From Burkholderia sp. HI2500 (GTDB lineage Bacteria; Pseudomonadota; Gammaproteobacteria; Burkholderiales; Burkholderiaceae): a stretch of DNA of 64,000 nucleotides. The translations under genes and the position numbers were made by a program. How positions within the stretch are numbered: the stretch's first letter is position 1; the number at the start of each line of letters is the position of its first letter. Shown here in pieces: positions 41,669 to 51,900 of the stretch. The notes under the pieces are model-generated. The model did no database searches. It had not been told where the DNA came from and saw only the letters and a list, made by a program, of their open reading frames with translations. The stretch lies in NCBI RefSeq assembly GCF_002223055.1, contig NZ_NKFL01000003.1:62001-126000 (forward strand). Reading direction: 5' to 3'.

Positions 41669-42874
41669 TCACTCGGTATCGCTGTCCTGCTCGTCGAGCG
41701 CCTGCTTCGGCGGCGGCGGGCGCTTGCCGATCACCACGTTCAGGTCGAATGCCTTGCCCTTGCGCACGACGTGCACCTTGGTCGCCGTGCCGGGCTTGAT
41801 TTGCGCGACGGTGTTCAGCAGCTTCGTGGTGTCGGTGATCTCGTCGCCGTTGACCGAGATCAGGATGTCGCCCGGCTTGATGCCGGCCTTGTCGGCCGGG
41901 CCGCCCTGCAGCACGCCGGCGACGATCGCGCCCGATTTCTGCGTCAGCCCGAACGACTCGGCGATCTCCGGCGTGACGTCTTGCGGCTCGACGCCGATCC
42001 AGCCGCGCGTGACCGAGCCCGTCGTGATGATGCTTTCCAGCACCGTGCGCGCGGTCGACACGGGGATCGCGAAGCCGATGCCGAGCGAGCCGCCCGAACG
42101 CGAGTAGATCGCGGTGTTGATGCCGAGCAGGTTGCCGTTCACGTCGACCAGCGCGCCGCCCGAGTTGCCGGGGTTGATCGGCGCATCGGTCTGGATGAAG
42201 TTCTCGAACGTGTTGATGCCGAGGTGGTTGCGGCCCAGCGCGCTGATGATCCCCATCGTGACCGTCTGGCCGACGCCGAACGGGTTGCCGATCGCGAGCA
42301 CGACGTCGCCGACCCGCGACTGGTCGGAGCGGCCGAGCGTGATCGTCGGCAGGTTCGTCATGTTGATCTTCAGCACGGCGAGATCGGTTTCGGGATCGCT
42401 GCCGATCACCTTCGCGGTGGCCGTGCGGCCGTCGGCGAGCGCGACTTCGATCTGGTCGGCGCCGTCCACGACGTGCTGGTTCGTTAGAATGTAACCTTCA
42501 GGGCTCACGATAACGCCCGAGCCAAGGTTGGCGGCCGGTTCGTCCTGCTGCTTGCGGGCGTTGCGGTCGCCGAAGAAGTAGCGGAACAGCGGATCTTTCG
42601 CGCGCGGGTCGGGCGGCAGCGAGCCGTCCTTGCTGGAGAACACGTTGACGACGGCCGGCATCGCCTTTTGCGCGGCTTCGGCGTACGACGTGGTCGCCGG
42701 TGCGCCGCCGATGCCCGGCGCGACTTCCCGCAGCGCAACGATCGGCGTGGCGAGCTGCTTGCCGAGCTGTCCTTGCCGTTGCAGCCATTGCGGCTTGAGC
42801 GTCACGACGATGAACATCAGCGCGAGCAGCACGGTAACCGCCTGCGCGAAGAACAGCCAGAAGCGTCTAAGCAT
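41669..42874 (-). CDS. periplasmic trypsin-like serine protease with one PDZ domain (DegS/DegQ type)
   Basis: 401 aa. An N-terminal membrane anchor ([18 protein letters not shown]) without a clear cleavage site is followed by the protease domain: His in [12 protein letters not shown], Asp in [11 protein letters not shown], Ser in [14 protein letters not shown] single PDZ domain ([36 protein letters not shown]) follows. Anchor plus one PDZ fits DegS/AlgW, which sense misfolded porins and start the sigma-E response; DegQ-like quality control is the alternative. It is divergent from the Nif3-like gene. Confidence 0.9.
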   Translation of the reverse strand: MLRRFWLFFAQAVTVLLALMFIVVTLKPQWLQRQGQLGKQLATPIVALREVAPGIGGAPATTSYAEAAQKAMPAVVNVFSSKDGSLPPDPRAKDPLFRYFFGDRNARKQQDEPAANLGSGVIVSPEGYILTNQHVVDGADQIEVALADGRTATAKVIGSDPETDLAVLKINMTNLPTITLGRSDQSRVGDVVLAIGNPFGVGQTVTMGIISALGRNHLGINTFENFIQTDAPINPGNSGGALVDVNGNLLGINTAIYSRSGGSLGIGFAIPVSTARTVLESIITTGSVTRGWIGVEPQDVTPEIAESFGLTQKSGAIVAGVLQGGPADKAGIKPGDILISVNGDEITDTTKLLNTVAQIKPGTATKVHVVRKGKAFDLNVVIGKRPPPPKQALDEQDSDTE

Positions 42875-42895
42875 CTGAATGGATTAGAGGTTTAT

Positions 42896-43642
42896 ATGGA
42901 TCGGATCGAACTTGAATTGTACTTGAACAATACCCTTGAAACCGCGCGCTTCAAGGACTATTGCCCGAATGGCCTCCAGGTCGAGGGGCGCCGCAAGATC
43001 GAGAAGATCGCCACCGGCGTGACGGCGTCGGTCGCGTTTCTCGAAGCCGCGCTCGAATGGGGGGCAGATGCCGTGCTGGTCCATCACGGCTATTTCTGGC
43101 GCAACGAGCCGCCGCAGATCACGGGCCGCAGGTACCAGCGCCTGAAGCTGCTGCTCGCGAACGACCTGAACCTGTTCGCGTTCCACCTGCCGCTCGACGC
43201 GCATCCCGAATTCGGCAACAACGCGCAGCTCGGCGACCGGCTTGGCCTGATCGGCGAGCAGCGGTTCGGCGAAGGTGACCTCGGCTGGATGGCGACGCTG
43301 CCGATGCCCGTCACGCTCGAGCACTTCGTCGCGAAGGTTGAACGCACGCTTGGCCGCACGCCGCTCGTGCTCGGCGATCCGGACATGCAGCTGCGCCGTA
43401 TCGCGTGGTGCACGGGCGCCGCGCAAAGCTATTTCGACGCGGCGATCGACGCCGGCGCGGACGTGTTCCTGACCGGCGAGGTGTCCGAATACGTGACGCA
43501 CACGGCTGCCGAGAGCGGTGTCGCGTTCGTTGCGGCAGGGCACCATGCGACCGAGCGCTACGGAATCCAGGCACTTGGCGCCCACTTGTCGGAAGAATTC
43601 GATATCGAACACCTTTTTATCGATATCCATAACCCGGTCTGA
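42896..43642 (+). CDS. Nif3-like dinuclear metal protein
   Basis: 248 aa member of the Nif3/YbgI family (annotated as GTP cyclohydrolase 1 type 2-like). Metal-binding residues appear in [41 protein letters not shown] and [11 protein letters not shown]. The true function of the family is unsettled. It starts 21 bases from the divergent protease gene start, so the two share a very short promoter region. Confidence 0.9.
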   Translation: MDRIELELYLNNTLETARFKDYCPNGLQVEGRRKIEKIATGVTASVAFLEAALEWGADAVLVHHGYFWRNEPPQITGRRYQRLKLLLANDLNLFAFHLPLDAHPEFGNNAQLGDRLGLIGEQRFGEGDLGWMATLPMPVTLEHFVAKVERTLGRTPLVLGDPDMQLRRIAWCTGAAQSYFDAAIDAGADVFLTGEVSEYVTHTAAESGVAFVAAGHHATERYGIQALGAHLSEEFDIEHLFIDIHNPV

Positions 43643-43860
43643 ATGCCGGATTTGCGGCAGCGCATCGAAATTTCACAATGTAGCGGATGCTTAAAAGCGA
43701 AATGATTTAATCGCTCCGATAGTGGGGGAAAACCCTTAACTATCAATCACTTCGAAGGGATTTTCATCTCCGGGCCTTGTAAATGGCGACTCCATTCGCG
43801 CAAACTAGCGGCGGAATGAAAAGTCGTGACGGAAAATCCAACTCAGAAGTGGGGCGTGTG

Positions 43861-44481
43861 ATGCGAGACAAGGAAGAGAAACGCGTCGACAGCGGCCGCC
43901 GTACCTGGCTGATTGCGACATCCGTAGCAGGTGGCGTGGGAGGCGTAGCCACCGTCATACCTTTCGCGGCGTCGCTTGCGCCGTCCGCGAAAGCGAAAGC
44001 GGCCGGTGCACCGGTCGAAGTCGACATCAGCGGGCTGAAGCCCGGTGAAATGGTGACCGTGCCGTGGCGCGGCAAGCCGGTGTGGATCCTGAACCGCACC
44101 GACGCGATGCTCGCCGATGTGGTCAAGGCCGACAAGGAAGTGGCCGATCCGACCACCGAAAAGCCCTATACGATGCCGTTGCCCGCGTATTGCGCGAACG
44201 AATATCGCGCGCGGGCCGATCGCAAGAACATTCTCGTCGTGATGGCCGTGTGTACGCACCTCGGCTGCACGCCAAGCCAACGCTTCACGCCGGGTCCGCA
44301 GCCGAACCTGCCGGACGACTGGCCGGGCGGCTTCCTCTGCCCGTGCCATGGTTCGACCTACGACCTCGCCGGCCGTGTGTTCAAGAACAAACCGGCGCCT
44401 CAGAATCTCGACATCCCGCCCTACATGTTCACGTCGGCAACGACCCTCGTGATCGGCAAGGACGAGAAAGGAGAAGCGTGA
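43861..44481 (+). CDS. petA: ubiquinol-cytochrome c reductase, Rieske iron-sulfur subunit
   Basis: 206 aa. A Tat-type signal anchor (SGRRTWLIATSVAGGVGGVA) leads to the Rieske domain with 2Fe-2S ligands in CTHLGC and CPCHGS and the loop YDLAGRVFKNKPAP. It moves electrons from ubiquinol to cytochrome c1. The frame is open from 43783; ATG 43861 gives the usual MRDKEEKRV start, although 43816 is also possible. Its TGA overlaps petB by one base. Confidence 0.94.
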   Translation: MRDKEEKRVDSGRRTWLIATSVAGGVGGVATVIPFAASLAPSAKAKAAGAPVEVDISGLKPGEMVTVPWRGKPVWILNRTDAMLADVVKADKEVADPTTEKPYTMPLPAYCANEYRARADRKNILVVMAVCTHLGCTPSQRFTPGPQPNLPDDWPGGFLCPCHGSTYDLAGRVFKNKPAPQNLDIPPYMFTSATTLVIGKDEKGEA

Positions 44482-45860
44482 TGGCCGACAACAAGGAAGT
44501 CTCCACGACAGGTCTCACCGGCTGGATCGATCAGCGCTTCCCGCTCACGTCCACCTGGAAGAAGCACGTTTCCGAGTACTACGCGCCGAAGAACTTCAAC
44601 TTCTGGTACTTCTTCGGCTCCCTCGCGCTGCTGGTGCTCGTCAACCAGATCGTCACCGGCATCTTCCTGACGATGAACTACAAGCCCGACTCGACGCTCG
44701 CGTTCGCGTCGGTCGAGTACATCATGCGCGAGGTGCCGTGGGGCTGGCTGATCCGCTACATGCACTCCACGGGCGCGTCGATGTTCTTCGTGGTCGTCTA
44801 CCTGCACATGTTCCGCGGGCTGCTCTACGGGTCGTACCGCAAGCCGCGCGAACTCGTGTGGATCTTCGGCTGCGCGATCTTCCTGTGCCTGATGGCCGAG
44901 GCGTTCTTCGGCTACCTGCTGCCGTGGGGCCAGATGTCGTTCTGGGGCGCGCAGGTGATCGTGAACCTGTTCTCGGCGATCCCGTTCGTCGGCCCTGACC
45001 TGTCGCTGTGGATTCGCGGCGACTACGTCGTGTCGGACGTCACGCTGAACCGCTTCTTCGCGTTCCACGTGATCGCGATTCCGCTCGTGCTGGTCGGCCT
45101 CGTGATCGCGCACCTGGTCGCGCTGCACGAAGTGGGCTCGAACAACCCGGACGGCATCGAGATCAAGGCGAAGAAGGACGAGAACGGCGTGCCGCTCGAC
45201 GGCATCCCGTTCCATCCGTATTACTCGGTGCACGATTTCCTCGGCGTGTGCGTGTTCCTGATGGTGTTCGCGCTGATCGTGTTCTTCTCGCCGGAGATGG
45301 GCGGCTACTTCCTCGAGGCGAACAACTTCGTCCCGGCGAACCCGCTGCAGACGCCGCCCGAGATCGCGCCGGTCTGGTACTTCACCGCGTTCTACGCGAT
45401 GCTGCGCGCGACCACCGACCCGTTCAAGATCGTCCTGATGATCGTGATCGCGCTGCTCGGCGTGCTCGCGCTGATCCGCGCGCGCGGCAAGTGGAAGGTC
45501 GGCCTGCCGGTGCTGGCCGCGGCGATCGTCGTGTTCATGTACCTGACGGAGTCGAAGTTCTGGGGCGTCGTCGTGATGGGGTCCGCGGTGGTCTCGCTGT
45601 TCTTCCTGCCGTGGCTCGACCGCAGCCCGGTGAAGTCGATCCGCTACCGGCCGCTGTTCCACAAGGTCTTCCTCGGGATCTTCGTCGTGGCGTTCCTGAC
45701 CCTCGGGTTCCTCGGCACGCGGCCGCCATCGCCGGCCTCGACGCTGATCGCGCAGGCCTGTGCGCTGATCTACTTCGCGTTCTTCCTCGGCATGCCCGTC
45801 TGGACGCCGCTTGGCACGTTCAAGCAGCCGCCGGAGCGGGTGCGCTTCAAGCCCCATTAA
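44481..45860 (+). CDS. petB: ubiquinol-cytochrome c reductase, cytochrome b subunit
   Basis: 459 aa, full-length cytochrome b with eight membrane segments. Haem-binding His pairs are in IRYMHSTGASMFFVVVYLHMF and FFAFHVIAIPLVLVGLVIAH. The Qo-site PEWY-type loop reads TPPEIAPVWYFTAFYAML, i.e. PVWY, as in many beta-proteobacteria. ATG 44481 overlaps the petA stop. Confidence 0.95.
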   Translation: MADNKEVSTTGLTGWIDQRFPLTSTWKKHVSEYYAPKNFNFWYFFGSLALLVLVNQIVTGIFLTMNYKPDSTLAFASVEYIMREVPWGWLIRYMHSTGASMFFVVVYLHMFRGLLYGSYRKPRELVWIFGCAIFLCLMAEAFFGYLLPWGQMSFWGAQVIVNLFSAIPFVGPDLSLWIRGDYVVSDVTLNRFFAFHVIAIPLVLVGLVIAHLVALHEVGSNNPDGIEIKAKKDENGVPLDGIPFHPYYSVHDFLGVCVFLMVFALIVFFSPEMGGYFLEANNFVPANPLQTPPEIAPVWYFTAFYAMLRATTDPFKIVLMIVIALLGVLALIRARGKWKVGLPVLAAAIVVFMYLTESKFWGVVVMGSAVVSLFFLPWLDRSPVKSIRYRPLFHKVFLGIFVVAFLTLGFLGTRPPSPASTLIAQACALIYFAFFLGMPVWTPLGTFKQPPERVRFKPH

Positions 45861-45881
45861 CGTGAGCGAGGAGAGAACGAC

Positions 45882-46640
45882 ATGAAGAAACTGCTTTCGA
45901 CACTCGCGCTGATCGGGGCGACCGCGTGTGCGCTGCTGGCGGCGGCGGCGGTTCGGGCGGAAGGTAATTTTCCGCTCGACCGGGCGCCCGATAACACGGA
46001 AAATCTCGTTTCGCTTCAGCACGGCGCGCAATTGTTTGTAAACTATTGCCTGAACTGCCACAGCGCGAACCTGATGCGCTACAACCGTCTGACGGATCTG
46101 GGCATATCCCAGAAGGAGATCGAAAAGAATCTCCTGTTCACGACCGACAAGGTCGGCAACACGATGTCCGTCGCGATGCGGCCCGAAGACGCGAAGAACT
46201 GGCTCGGCACCTCGCCGCCCGACCTGTCGGTCGAGGAGCGCGCGCGCGGCCGCGACTGGCTGTATACGTATCTGCGGAGCTTCTACCGCGACGATACACG
46301 GCCGAGCGGCTGGAACAACGCGGTGTTCGAGAACGTCGGCATGCCTCATGTACTGTGGCAGCTGCAGGGGCAGCGCACCGCCAAATTCGAAGACAAGACG
46401 GACGAGGAGACGGGCGAGAAGGTTCATACGCTCGTCGGCTTCCAGCAGGTCACACCGGGGACACTGTCCGCGGTGGATTATGATTCTGCGGTTGCCGACC
46501 TGGTGGCGTACATGACCTGGATGTCCGAGCCGGCTCAGCAGACCCGTAAACGCCTCGGCGTATGGGTGCTGATCTTTCTCGGTGTCCTGACTTTCCTGGC
46601 CTGGCGGCTCAATGCCGCGTACTGGAAAGATATCAAGTAA
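45882..46640 (+). CDS. petC: cytochrome c1
   Basis: 252 aa. Signal peptide (LLSTLALIGATACALLAAAA), haem c motif CLNCH at about residues 49-53, distal Met region VGNTMSVAM or NVGMPHVLW, and a C-terminal membrane anchor (RLGVWVLIFLGVLTFLAW). Ribosome site GAGGAGAG before ATG 45882. Third bc1 subunit, in operon with petAB. Confidence 0.94.
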   Translation: MKKLLSTLALIGATACALLAAAAVRAEGNFPLDRAPDNTENLVSLQHGAQLFVNYCLNCHSANLMRYNRLTDLGISQKEIEKNLLFTTDKVGNTMSVAMRPEDAKNWLGTSPPDLSVEERARGRDWLYTYLRSFYRDDTRPSGWNNAVFENVGMPHVLWQLQGQRTAKFEDKTDEETGEKVHTLVGFQQVTPGTLSAVDYDSAVADLVAYMTWMSEPAQQTRKRLGVWVLIFLGVLTFLAWRLNAAYWKDIK

Positions 46641-46658
46641 TCACGCCTGACCGGCGTG

Positions 46659-46718
46659 GGGCCGGCGCAAGGTGGAACCCCGGAAGGGGTTCGCCGCGTG
46701 CCGGCCCTCGGCTTTTTT
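46659..46718 (+). terminator. branched hairpin with six T upstream of sspA
   Basis: Outer stem GGGCCGGC (46659-46666) with GCCGGCCC (46700-46707), inner hairpin AACCCC/GGGGTT (46676-46681 and 46686-46691), then CTCGGC and TTTTTT (46713-46718). It ends only 14 bases before the sspA ATG, so either it is leaky or it is an attenuator in the sspA leader. It also closes the petABC unit. Confidence 0.6.
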
Positions 46719-46732
46719 GAGGAAACGCAAAC

Positions 46733-47344
46733 ATGATGGTTCTGTATTCCGGCACAACTTGCCCGTTCTCCCAGCGTTGCCGGCTGGTGCTGTTCGAGAA
46801 GGGCATGGACTTCGAAATCCGTGACGTCGACCTGTTCAACAAGCCGGAAGACATTTCGGTGATGAACCCGTACGGTCAGGTGCCGATCCTGGTCGAGCGC
46901 GACCTGATCCTGTACGAATCGAACATCATCAACGAGTACATCGACGAGCGCTTCCCGCATCCGCAGCTGATGCCGGCCGACCCCGTGCAGCGCGCACGTG
47001 CACGCCTGTTCCTGCTCAACTTCGAGAAGGAACTGTTCGTCCACGTCAGCACGCTCGAGAACGAGAAGGGCAAGGCAGCGGAGAAGAACCACGAGAAGGC
47101 ACGCCTTGCGATCCGCGATCGCCTGACGCAGCTCGCGCCGATCTTCGTGAAGAACAAGTACATGCTCGGCGAGGAATTCTCGATGCTCGACGTCGCGATC
47201 GCGCCGCTGCTGTGGCGTCTGGATCACTACGGCATCGAGCTGTCGAAGAACGCGGCGCCGCTGATGAAGTACGCCGAGCGGATCTTCAGCCGTCCGGCCT
47301 ACATCGAAGCACTGACGCCGTCCGAAAAGGTCATGCGTCGTTGA
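46733..47344 (+). CDS. sspA: stringent starvation protein A (GST-fold)
   Basis: 203 aa GST-like RNA polymerase-associated regulator. N-terminal thioredoxin-like part with LYSGTTCPFSQRCRLVLFEKG and NPYGQVPILVERDLILYESNIINEYIDERFPHP split across family motifs, then the helical domain with MLGEEFSMLDVAIAPLLWRL. Adjacent ATGs at 46733 and 46736; GAGGAAA upstream. Cotranscribed with sspB 71 bases downstream. Confidence 0.94.
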   Translation: MMVLYSGTTCPFSQRCRLVLFEKGMDFEIRDVDLFNKPEDISVMNPYGQVPILVERDLILYESNIINEYIDERFPHPQLMPADPVQRARARLFLLNFEKELFVHVSTLENEKGKAAEKNHEKARLAIRDRLTQLAPIFVKNKYMLGEEFSMLDVAIAPLLWRLDHYGIELSKNAAPLMKYAERIFSRPAYIEALTPSEKVMRR

Positions 47345-47415
47345 TGGTGCAATGAGTGCATGACGGAGCGGGCGGCGCGGCATGCCGCGCCCCCGCTCCG
47401 GGTTCGAGGATTGTG

Positions 47416-47943
47416 ATGCAAGAGATTTCAACGAAGCCTTATCTGCTGCGCGCGTTGTACGAGTGGTGCACCGATAACGGTTACACGCCGCATATCGCGG
47501 TGAGGGTCGACAACTCGACGCGCGTACCGCGTCAGTTCGTGCGTGACGGCGAGATCGTGCTCAACATCAGCTTCGAGGCGACGAGCCAGTTGCAGATGGG
47601 CAACGAGTGGATCGAGTTCACGGCCCGGTTCTCCGGGAAGGCGCACAAGATCGAGATTCCGGTTGCCAATGTGCTCGCGATCTATGCGCGCGAGAACGGG
47701 CAGGGCATGGCGTTCCAGGTCGATGCCGTCGCGGGTGAAGGCGCGGATTCGGGTGCGTTCGATGATGAAGCGGCGCAGACGGATGATGCGCAGCGCGACG
47801 AATCGCCTGCTGCATTGACGCCGGTGGCCGACAGCGGCGCGAACGAGGAGCCCTCCGAAGGCGCCGACGAACCGCCGAAAACCGACGGCGATGGCGACGG
47901 TTCAAAAGGTGGCAGCAGACCTCGCCTCAAGATCGTGAAATGA
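47416..47943 (+). CDS. sspB: ClpXP adaptor SspB
   Basis: 175 aa. The substrate-binding domain (STKPYLLRALYEWCTDNGYTP, LNISFEATSQLQMGNEWIEF) is followed by an acidic flexible linker and the C-terminal ClpX-docking peptide RPRLKIVK, matching the family's terminal module. It delivers ssrA-tagged proteins to ClpXP. ATG 47416 gives the normal start; the frame upstream lacks similarity. Confidence 0.94.
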   Translation: MQEISTKPYLLRALYEWCTDNGYTPHIAVRVDNSTRVPRQFVRDGEIVLNISFEATSQLQMGNEWIEFTARFSGKAHKIEIPVANVLAIYARENGQGMAFQVDAVAGEGADSGAFDDEAAQTDDAQRDESPAALTPVADSGANEEPSEGADEPPKTDGDGDGSKGGSRPRLKIVK

Positions 47944-47961
47944 GGTAGAATCTCGCGCTAC

Positions 47962-48037
<76 letters not shown>

Positions 48038-48046
48038 CATTGAACG

Positions 48047-48078
48047 AAGGGCCGGGAGGTTTTGCCTCCCGGCCCTTT
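48047..48078 (+). terminator. terminator after tRNA-Thr
   Basis: AAGGGCCGGGAGG (48047-48059) pairs perfectly with CCTCCCGGCCCTT (48065-48077), loop TTTTG. Only a short T run follows. Confidence 0.75.
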
Positions 48079-48241
48079 GTCGTTTCTGTCCCATAAGGCG
48101 ACAAACCCGACGCGGGTCGCGTGGCATACCCGCTTCCACGCATCGCATGTTCCGACGCAAGCATGCGGAATCTCTTTCACGACTTCGTGCCGTACGATCT
48201 CCGGTCGGCACGAGGTGTTGCCTGTCAGGAGCGGTGCATCG

Positions 48242-48943
48242 CTAAGCGATGTCGTTGCGTCGGAGCCAGTCTTCCAGGCAGTACCTGCATACCGATTCCC
48301 CGCTTTCGAGCAGGTGCAGGCTGCGCTCGCCCGATTCCATTCGATAAATGCCGCTGGAAAGATCGGTATCTTCACCGAGCAAGCGGCGAAGGAAGGCTTC
48401 GTCGAACCAGAATTCGTTTTCGGCTTTCGGCGAAACCACGACTACCTTGATCAGCCGACCGTGCGGCAGCGCGTCACCCCGATCGATCAAGGCTGCCATG
48501 GCCGGCGAGGTGCACGAGCCGAATCCAATCCCGTGGATGTCGCACCTGACGAGCGGGCCGCTCACCGTCGCATTGTCGGCGACGATCGCCGTGTCGAACG
48601 CGCGCGACACGGGCGTCGGTGAGTGCGGTTGCTCGCCTGACCGTACGAGCAGTTCATCCAGGCAATCCGGGCAAACGTGCTCGCACGCCTGGTCGAGCAA
48701 CGCAATCTTTCTCAGCTCGGTGACGTGCTCGACCCCGTCGACATGGTTGGCGGTTACCGCATGCTCATCCAGATCCGCGCGCGTCATCCACGCAACATGA
48801 CTGCGTTTGGGCCGATCCAGCGATACCCGCACCAATTCACCGGGCTCGAACTGGCCGCGCTCGCGAATCCGGTCGTCGATGCGTTTCGCTGCCACGGTGA
48901 ATGGCCGGACGCCGTGCCTGGCGCACAACGTTGGAGACCTCAT
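48242..48943 (-). CDS. putative immunity protein for the Rhs1 toxin tip, duplicated Cys/His motif
   Basis: 233 aa, no family recognised. It starts 21 bases after the rhs1 stop on the same strand with GAGGT upstream, the usual place of an Rhs immunity gene. Two halves repeat a pattern: C7-x2-H10-G11 ... C91-x2-C94 followed by LDELL, and C134-x2-H137-G138 ... C219-x2-C222 followed by LEDWL. Spacings are nearly equal (84 and 85 residues), which points to internal duplication and two zinc-binding modules (inference). No signal peptide or membrane segment is seen, so it should act in the cytoplasm. Confidence 0.65.
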   Translation of the reverse strand: MRSPTLCARHGVRPFTVAAKRIDDRIRERGQFEPGELVRVSLDRPKRSHVAWMTRADLDEHAVTANHVDGVEHVTELRKIALLDQACEHVCPDCLDELLVRSGEQPHSPTPVSRAFDTAIVADNATVSGPLVRCDIHGIGFGSCTSPAMAALIDRGDALPHGRLIKVVVVSPKAENEFWFDEAFLRRLLGEDTDLSSGIYRMESGERSLHLLESGESVCRYCLEDWLRRNDIA

Positions 48944-48964
48944 CTGTCGTTACCTCGTCATCGG

Positions 48965-51900
48965 TTATTTCCCACGCGGACCGACGCCCTGTCGGTTGAG
49001 GAATACCCACGCAGCCTTGCCCCGCGTCGGAACGTCGGCTCCCCCGGCGCTGAGCACGTCCATTACGTGCGTCATGCAACTATTGTTCAACACGTCATAG
49101 GCGCCATCTGATGTCTTCGCGCTACCTGCACGTATCTTGTCGCGCTGGAATTTCTGTGCCGCGCCGACGTCCGGTATATCGAAGGTAGCGCTGTTGACAG
49201 GTTCGCCTGGCGCGAGGCTACTGACGCGTATGATCCAGGTCTTGTCACCATTAATATCCTGTTCGGTATGCACGTTGCCGGTGCCGGATAGGGTCTTGAC
49301 GGTGTAATGCCCGGTCCGACCACCGATATGGTTGTACCAGTAGATCACGCATTTGCCTCTCGCCAGCCCGAGCGGGTCGATGTAGGCGACAGGATTGGGC
49401 GCGTACTGGTACGTATTCACACCGCCGTGCAGTGCGATCGGGTCTTCGCTGATGAAGCGCCCGAGTTGCGGATCATAGTACCGGAGGCGGTTGTAATGCA
49501 GCCCGGTTTCGTCGTCGAACTGCTGGCCCTGGAATCGCAGCGGGTTGCGGGGCGTCGCACCGGCAGCCCGTGATGCCCGCGCAATGACTTCCTGTGCATG
49601 GCCCCAGGCTCGATAGGAAGCCTCCCACACCACTTCGCCGGCTTCGTCCGTGAGCATCAACGGTGTGCCGATCTGGTCGCAGTGATAGTAAAACACGCTG
49701 GCGTCGCCTTGACGGCGAGGATGACGCTGCAGCGCGTCGCTTTCCGGCGCGTATCGATTGGTATCGTCGTGCGTCGGCGTGGGCATGCCGATGCCCGAGC
49801 CGGAGAGGAACTGGACGACTGGCACTGACGTCCCCGGTTCGTACACGTAGTGCGTGCTGCGATTGCCGTCGGTCTCGTAGGCGAGCTGGTCGCCTTCCCA
49901 GCCGAATATGACGCGTTCGCCGTCGACTTCCTTCGCGATCCGGCGTCCCAGTGCATCGTAGTAGTAACGCGCGTGGCTCTGACGGTTCTGAGTCGAGATG
50001 CGGGCCGCCGTCAGGCGGCCGAACGCGTCCCATTCATAGTGCCGTTCACCGCTCGGTGAGCGGGCATGAACGAGGTTGCCGCGTGGGTCGTACGCGAAGC
50101 GTGTGCCGGCGTACTCGGTCAGCAGATTGCCCAGCGCACGCGGTACGTTCGCCGGTAGCGTGTTGTCCGGCCGTACGGGGCTGGCACCTGGCGACGGGCG
50201 GGGCGTGGCCGACCGATCCGGATTGGCGAAATTTCCGGCCGCGTCGAACGCGAAGCGCTCCGAACCGGCCGGCCCGGATGATTCGACAAGGCGTCCGGCC
50301 GGATCGTAACGATAGCCGATGATGCCCTTGAGGCTGTCCTCGATCTCGACCGCCTGACCCGCGGCGTCGTAGCGATAGCTGCGGGCGGCGAACGGGGCCG
50401 GTGCCTGGTTGCGCTGCACCGATCGTCGGGCCAGTCGGCCGGCCGGATCAAATGCAGTGAATTGACTGACGCGGCTCGACAGCGTGCGTACCGTTTCGCG
50501 ATGCAGGTCGTCGCGCTCGAACTGCAAGTGCTCCTTGCCGTCGAGCAGCATCCCGTGCACGTGTCCCGATCCATAGGTGAGCCAGTCGATCGAATGACCG
50601 TCCGGGCGAATGGTCCGTACGCGGTTGCCCAGCTCGTCATATTCGTGATGCCACACGTAACTGCGCGCTTCGCCGAACAACGTGTACGCATGGTGCTCGC
50701 GAACCAGATTGCCGACCGGATCAAAGAAGCGCTGCACGCGGCTATGGCGGTTGGTTGCGTCGATCCATCTGCCGCTCGCATCGAAGACGAAGCGCTCGGA
50801 ATCGTCGCCGGCCGCGCGGGCATTCGGCCGGCCGGCGCGATCGTGTTCGAGCGTCACGACTTGCCCGGCATCGTCGATAGACTGCAGCAGGCCGTCCGTT
50901 TCTCCGTACGTGTAACGGATCGTTCGTCCGTCGAATCCCGTTTCCCGAACGATCCGGCCCAGCGCGTCGTACTCGAAACCGTACGTTGCGGATTGCGCGT
51001 TGACCACGGCAGTGACGTGACCCAGTCCGTCATAGCGGTACGTAGTCGCGTGCCCCAATGGATCGGTCCGACGCACGATCCGGCCTGCGGCGTCATAGTC
51101 GAAACGAGTCGCGTTGTTCAGGGGATCGACATGAGCAAGCAACCGTCCTTCGGCGTCGTAGCTGACGCGCTCGATTCCCGCTGGCGTCCTGATCTCGATC
51201 GGTCGGCCGTTTTCGCCATAAGCAAATGTCGTCACGGCGCCTGACGCATCCTGCTCGGAGGCCAGCCGTCCGTCGGCGTCGTAGGTCAACGCGGTGGATT
51301 TGCCGGAACAGTCCGTCCGGGACGTCAGGCGACCCGCGGTGTCGTAGGTGAGCGAAACGACGCCACCCTTCGCATCCTTGATTGCCGTGACGTTACCTTG
51401 CCCGTCGTAGCTGTATTCGGTTCGGTGACCGAGCGGATCGATGCGAGCGGCGACCTGTCCGGCCGCATCGTGCTCCTGTTTCCAGACATGGCCGTGCGGA
51501 TCGGTTACGCCGACGAGACGCATGTCGTCGTCATAGGTCATGGCGATCGTGCTGCCGTCCGCCCGCACGTGCTCGACGAGATTGCCGCGTGCGTCGTAAC
51601 GCATGTGCTCGACGCTGCCGTCGCGATGGATGTATTGCGTCAGGTTGTCATGCTCGTCGCGATACAGCCATTCCTCGCTGCCGTCGGGGTGAATGACCCG
51701 GAACGTGTAGCCCTTGATGTCGTAGTAATGGCGCGACACGTTGCCGAGCGCATCGGTGACGGACACCATCCGGAAGTCGGGGTGCCAGGCAAGCGAGACC
51801 GCGTGGCTTCCGTCGTCCGCCCGCTCGCGGATGCATTTCGCCTTGGGTCCCGATCCGTCCCATTCGAGATGCATGCCGCGTCCGGTTCGATCCGTATAGT

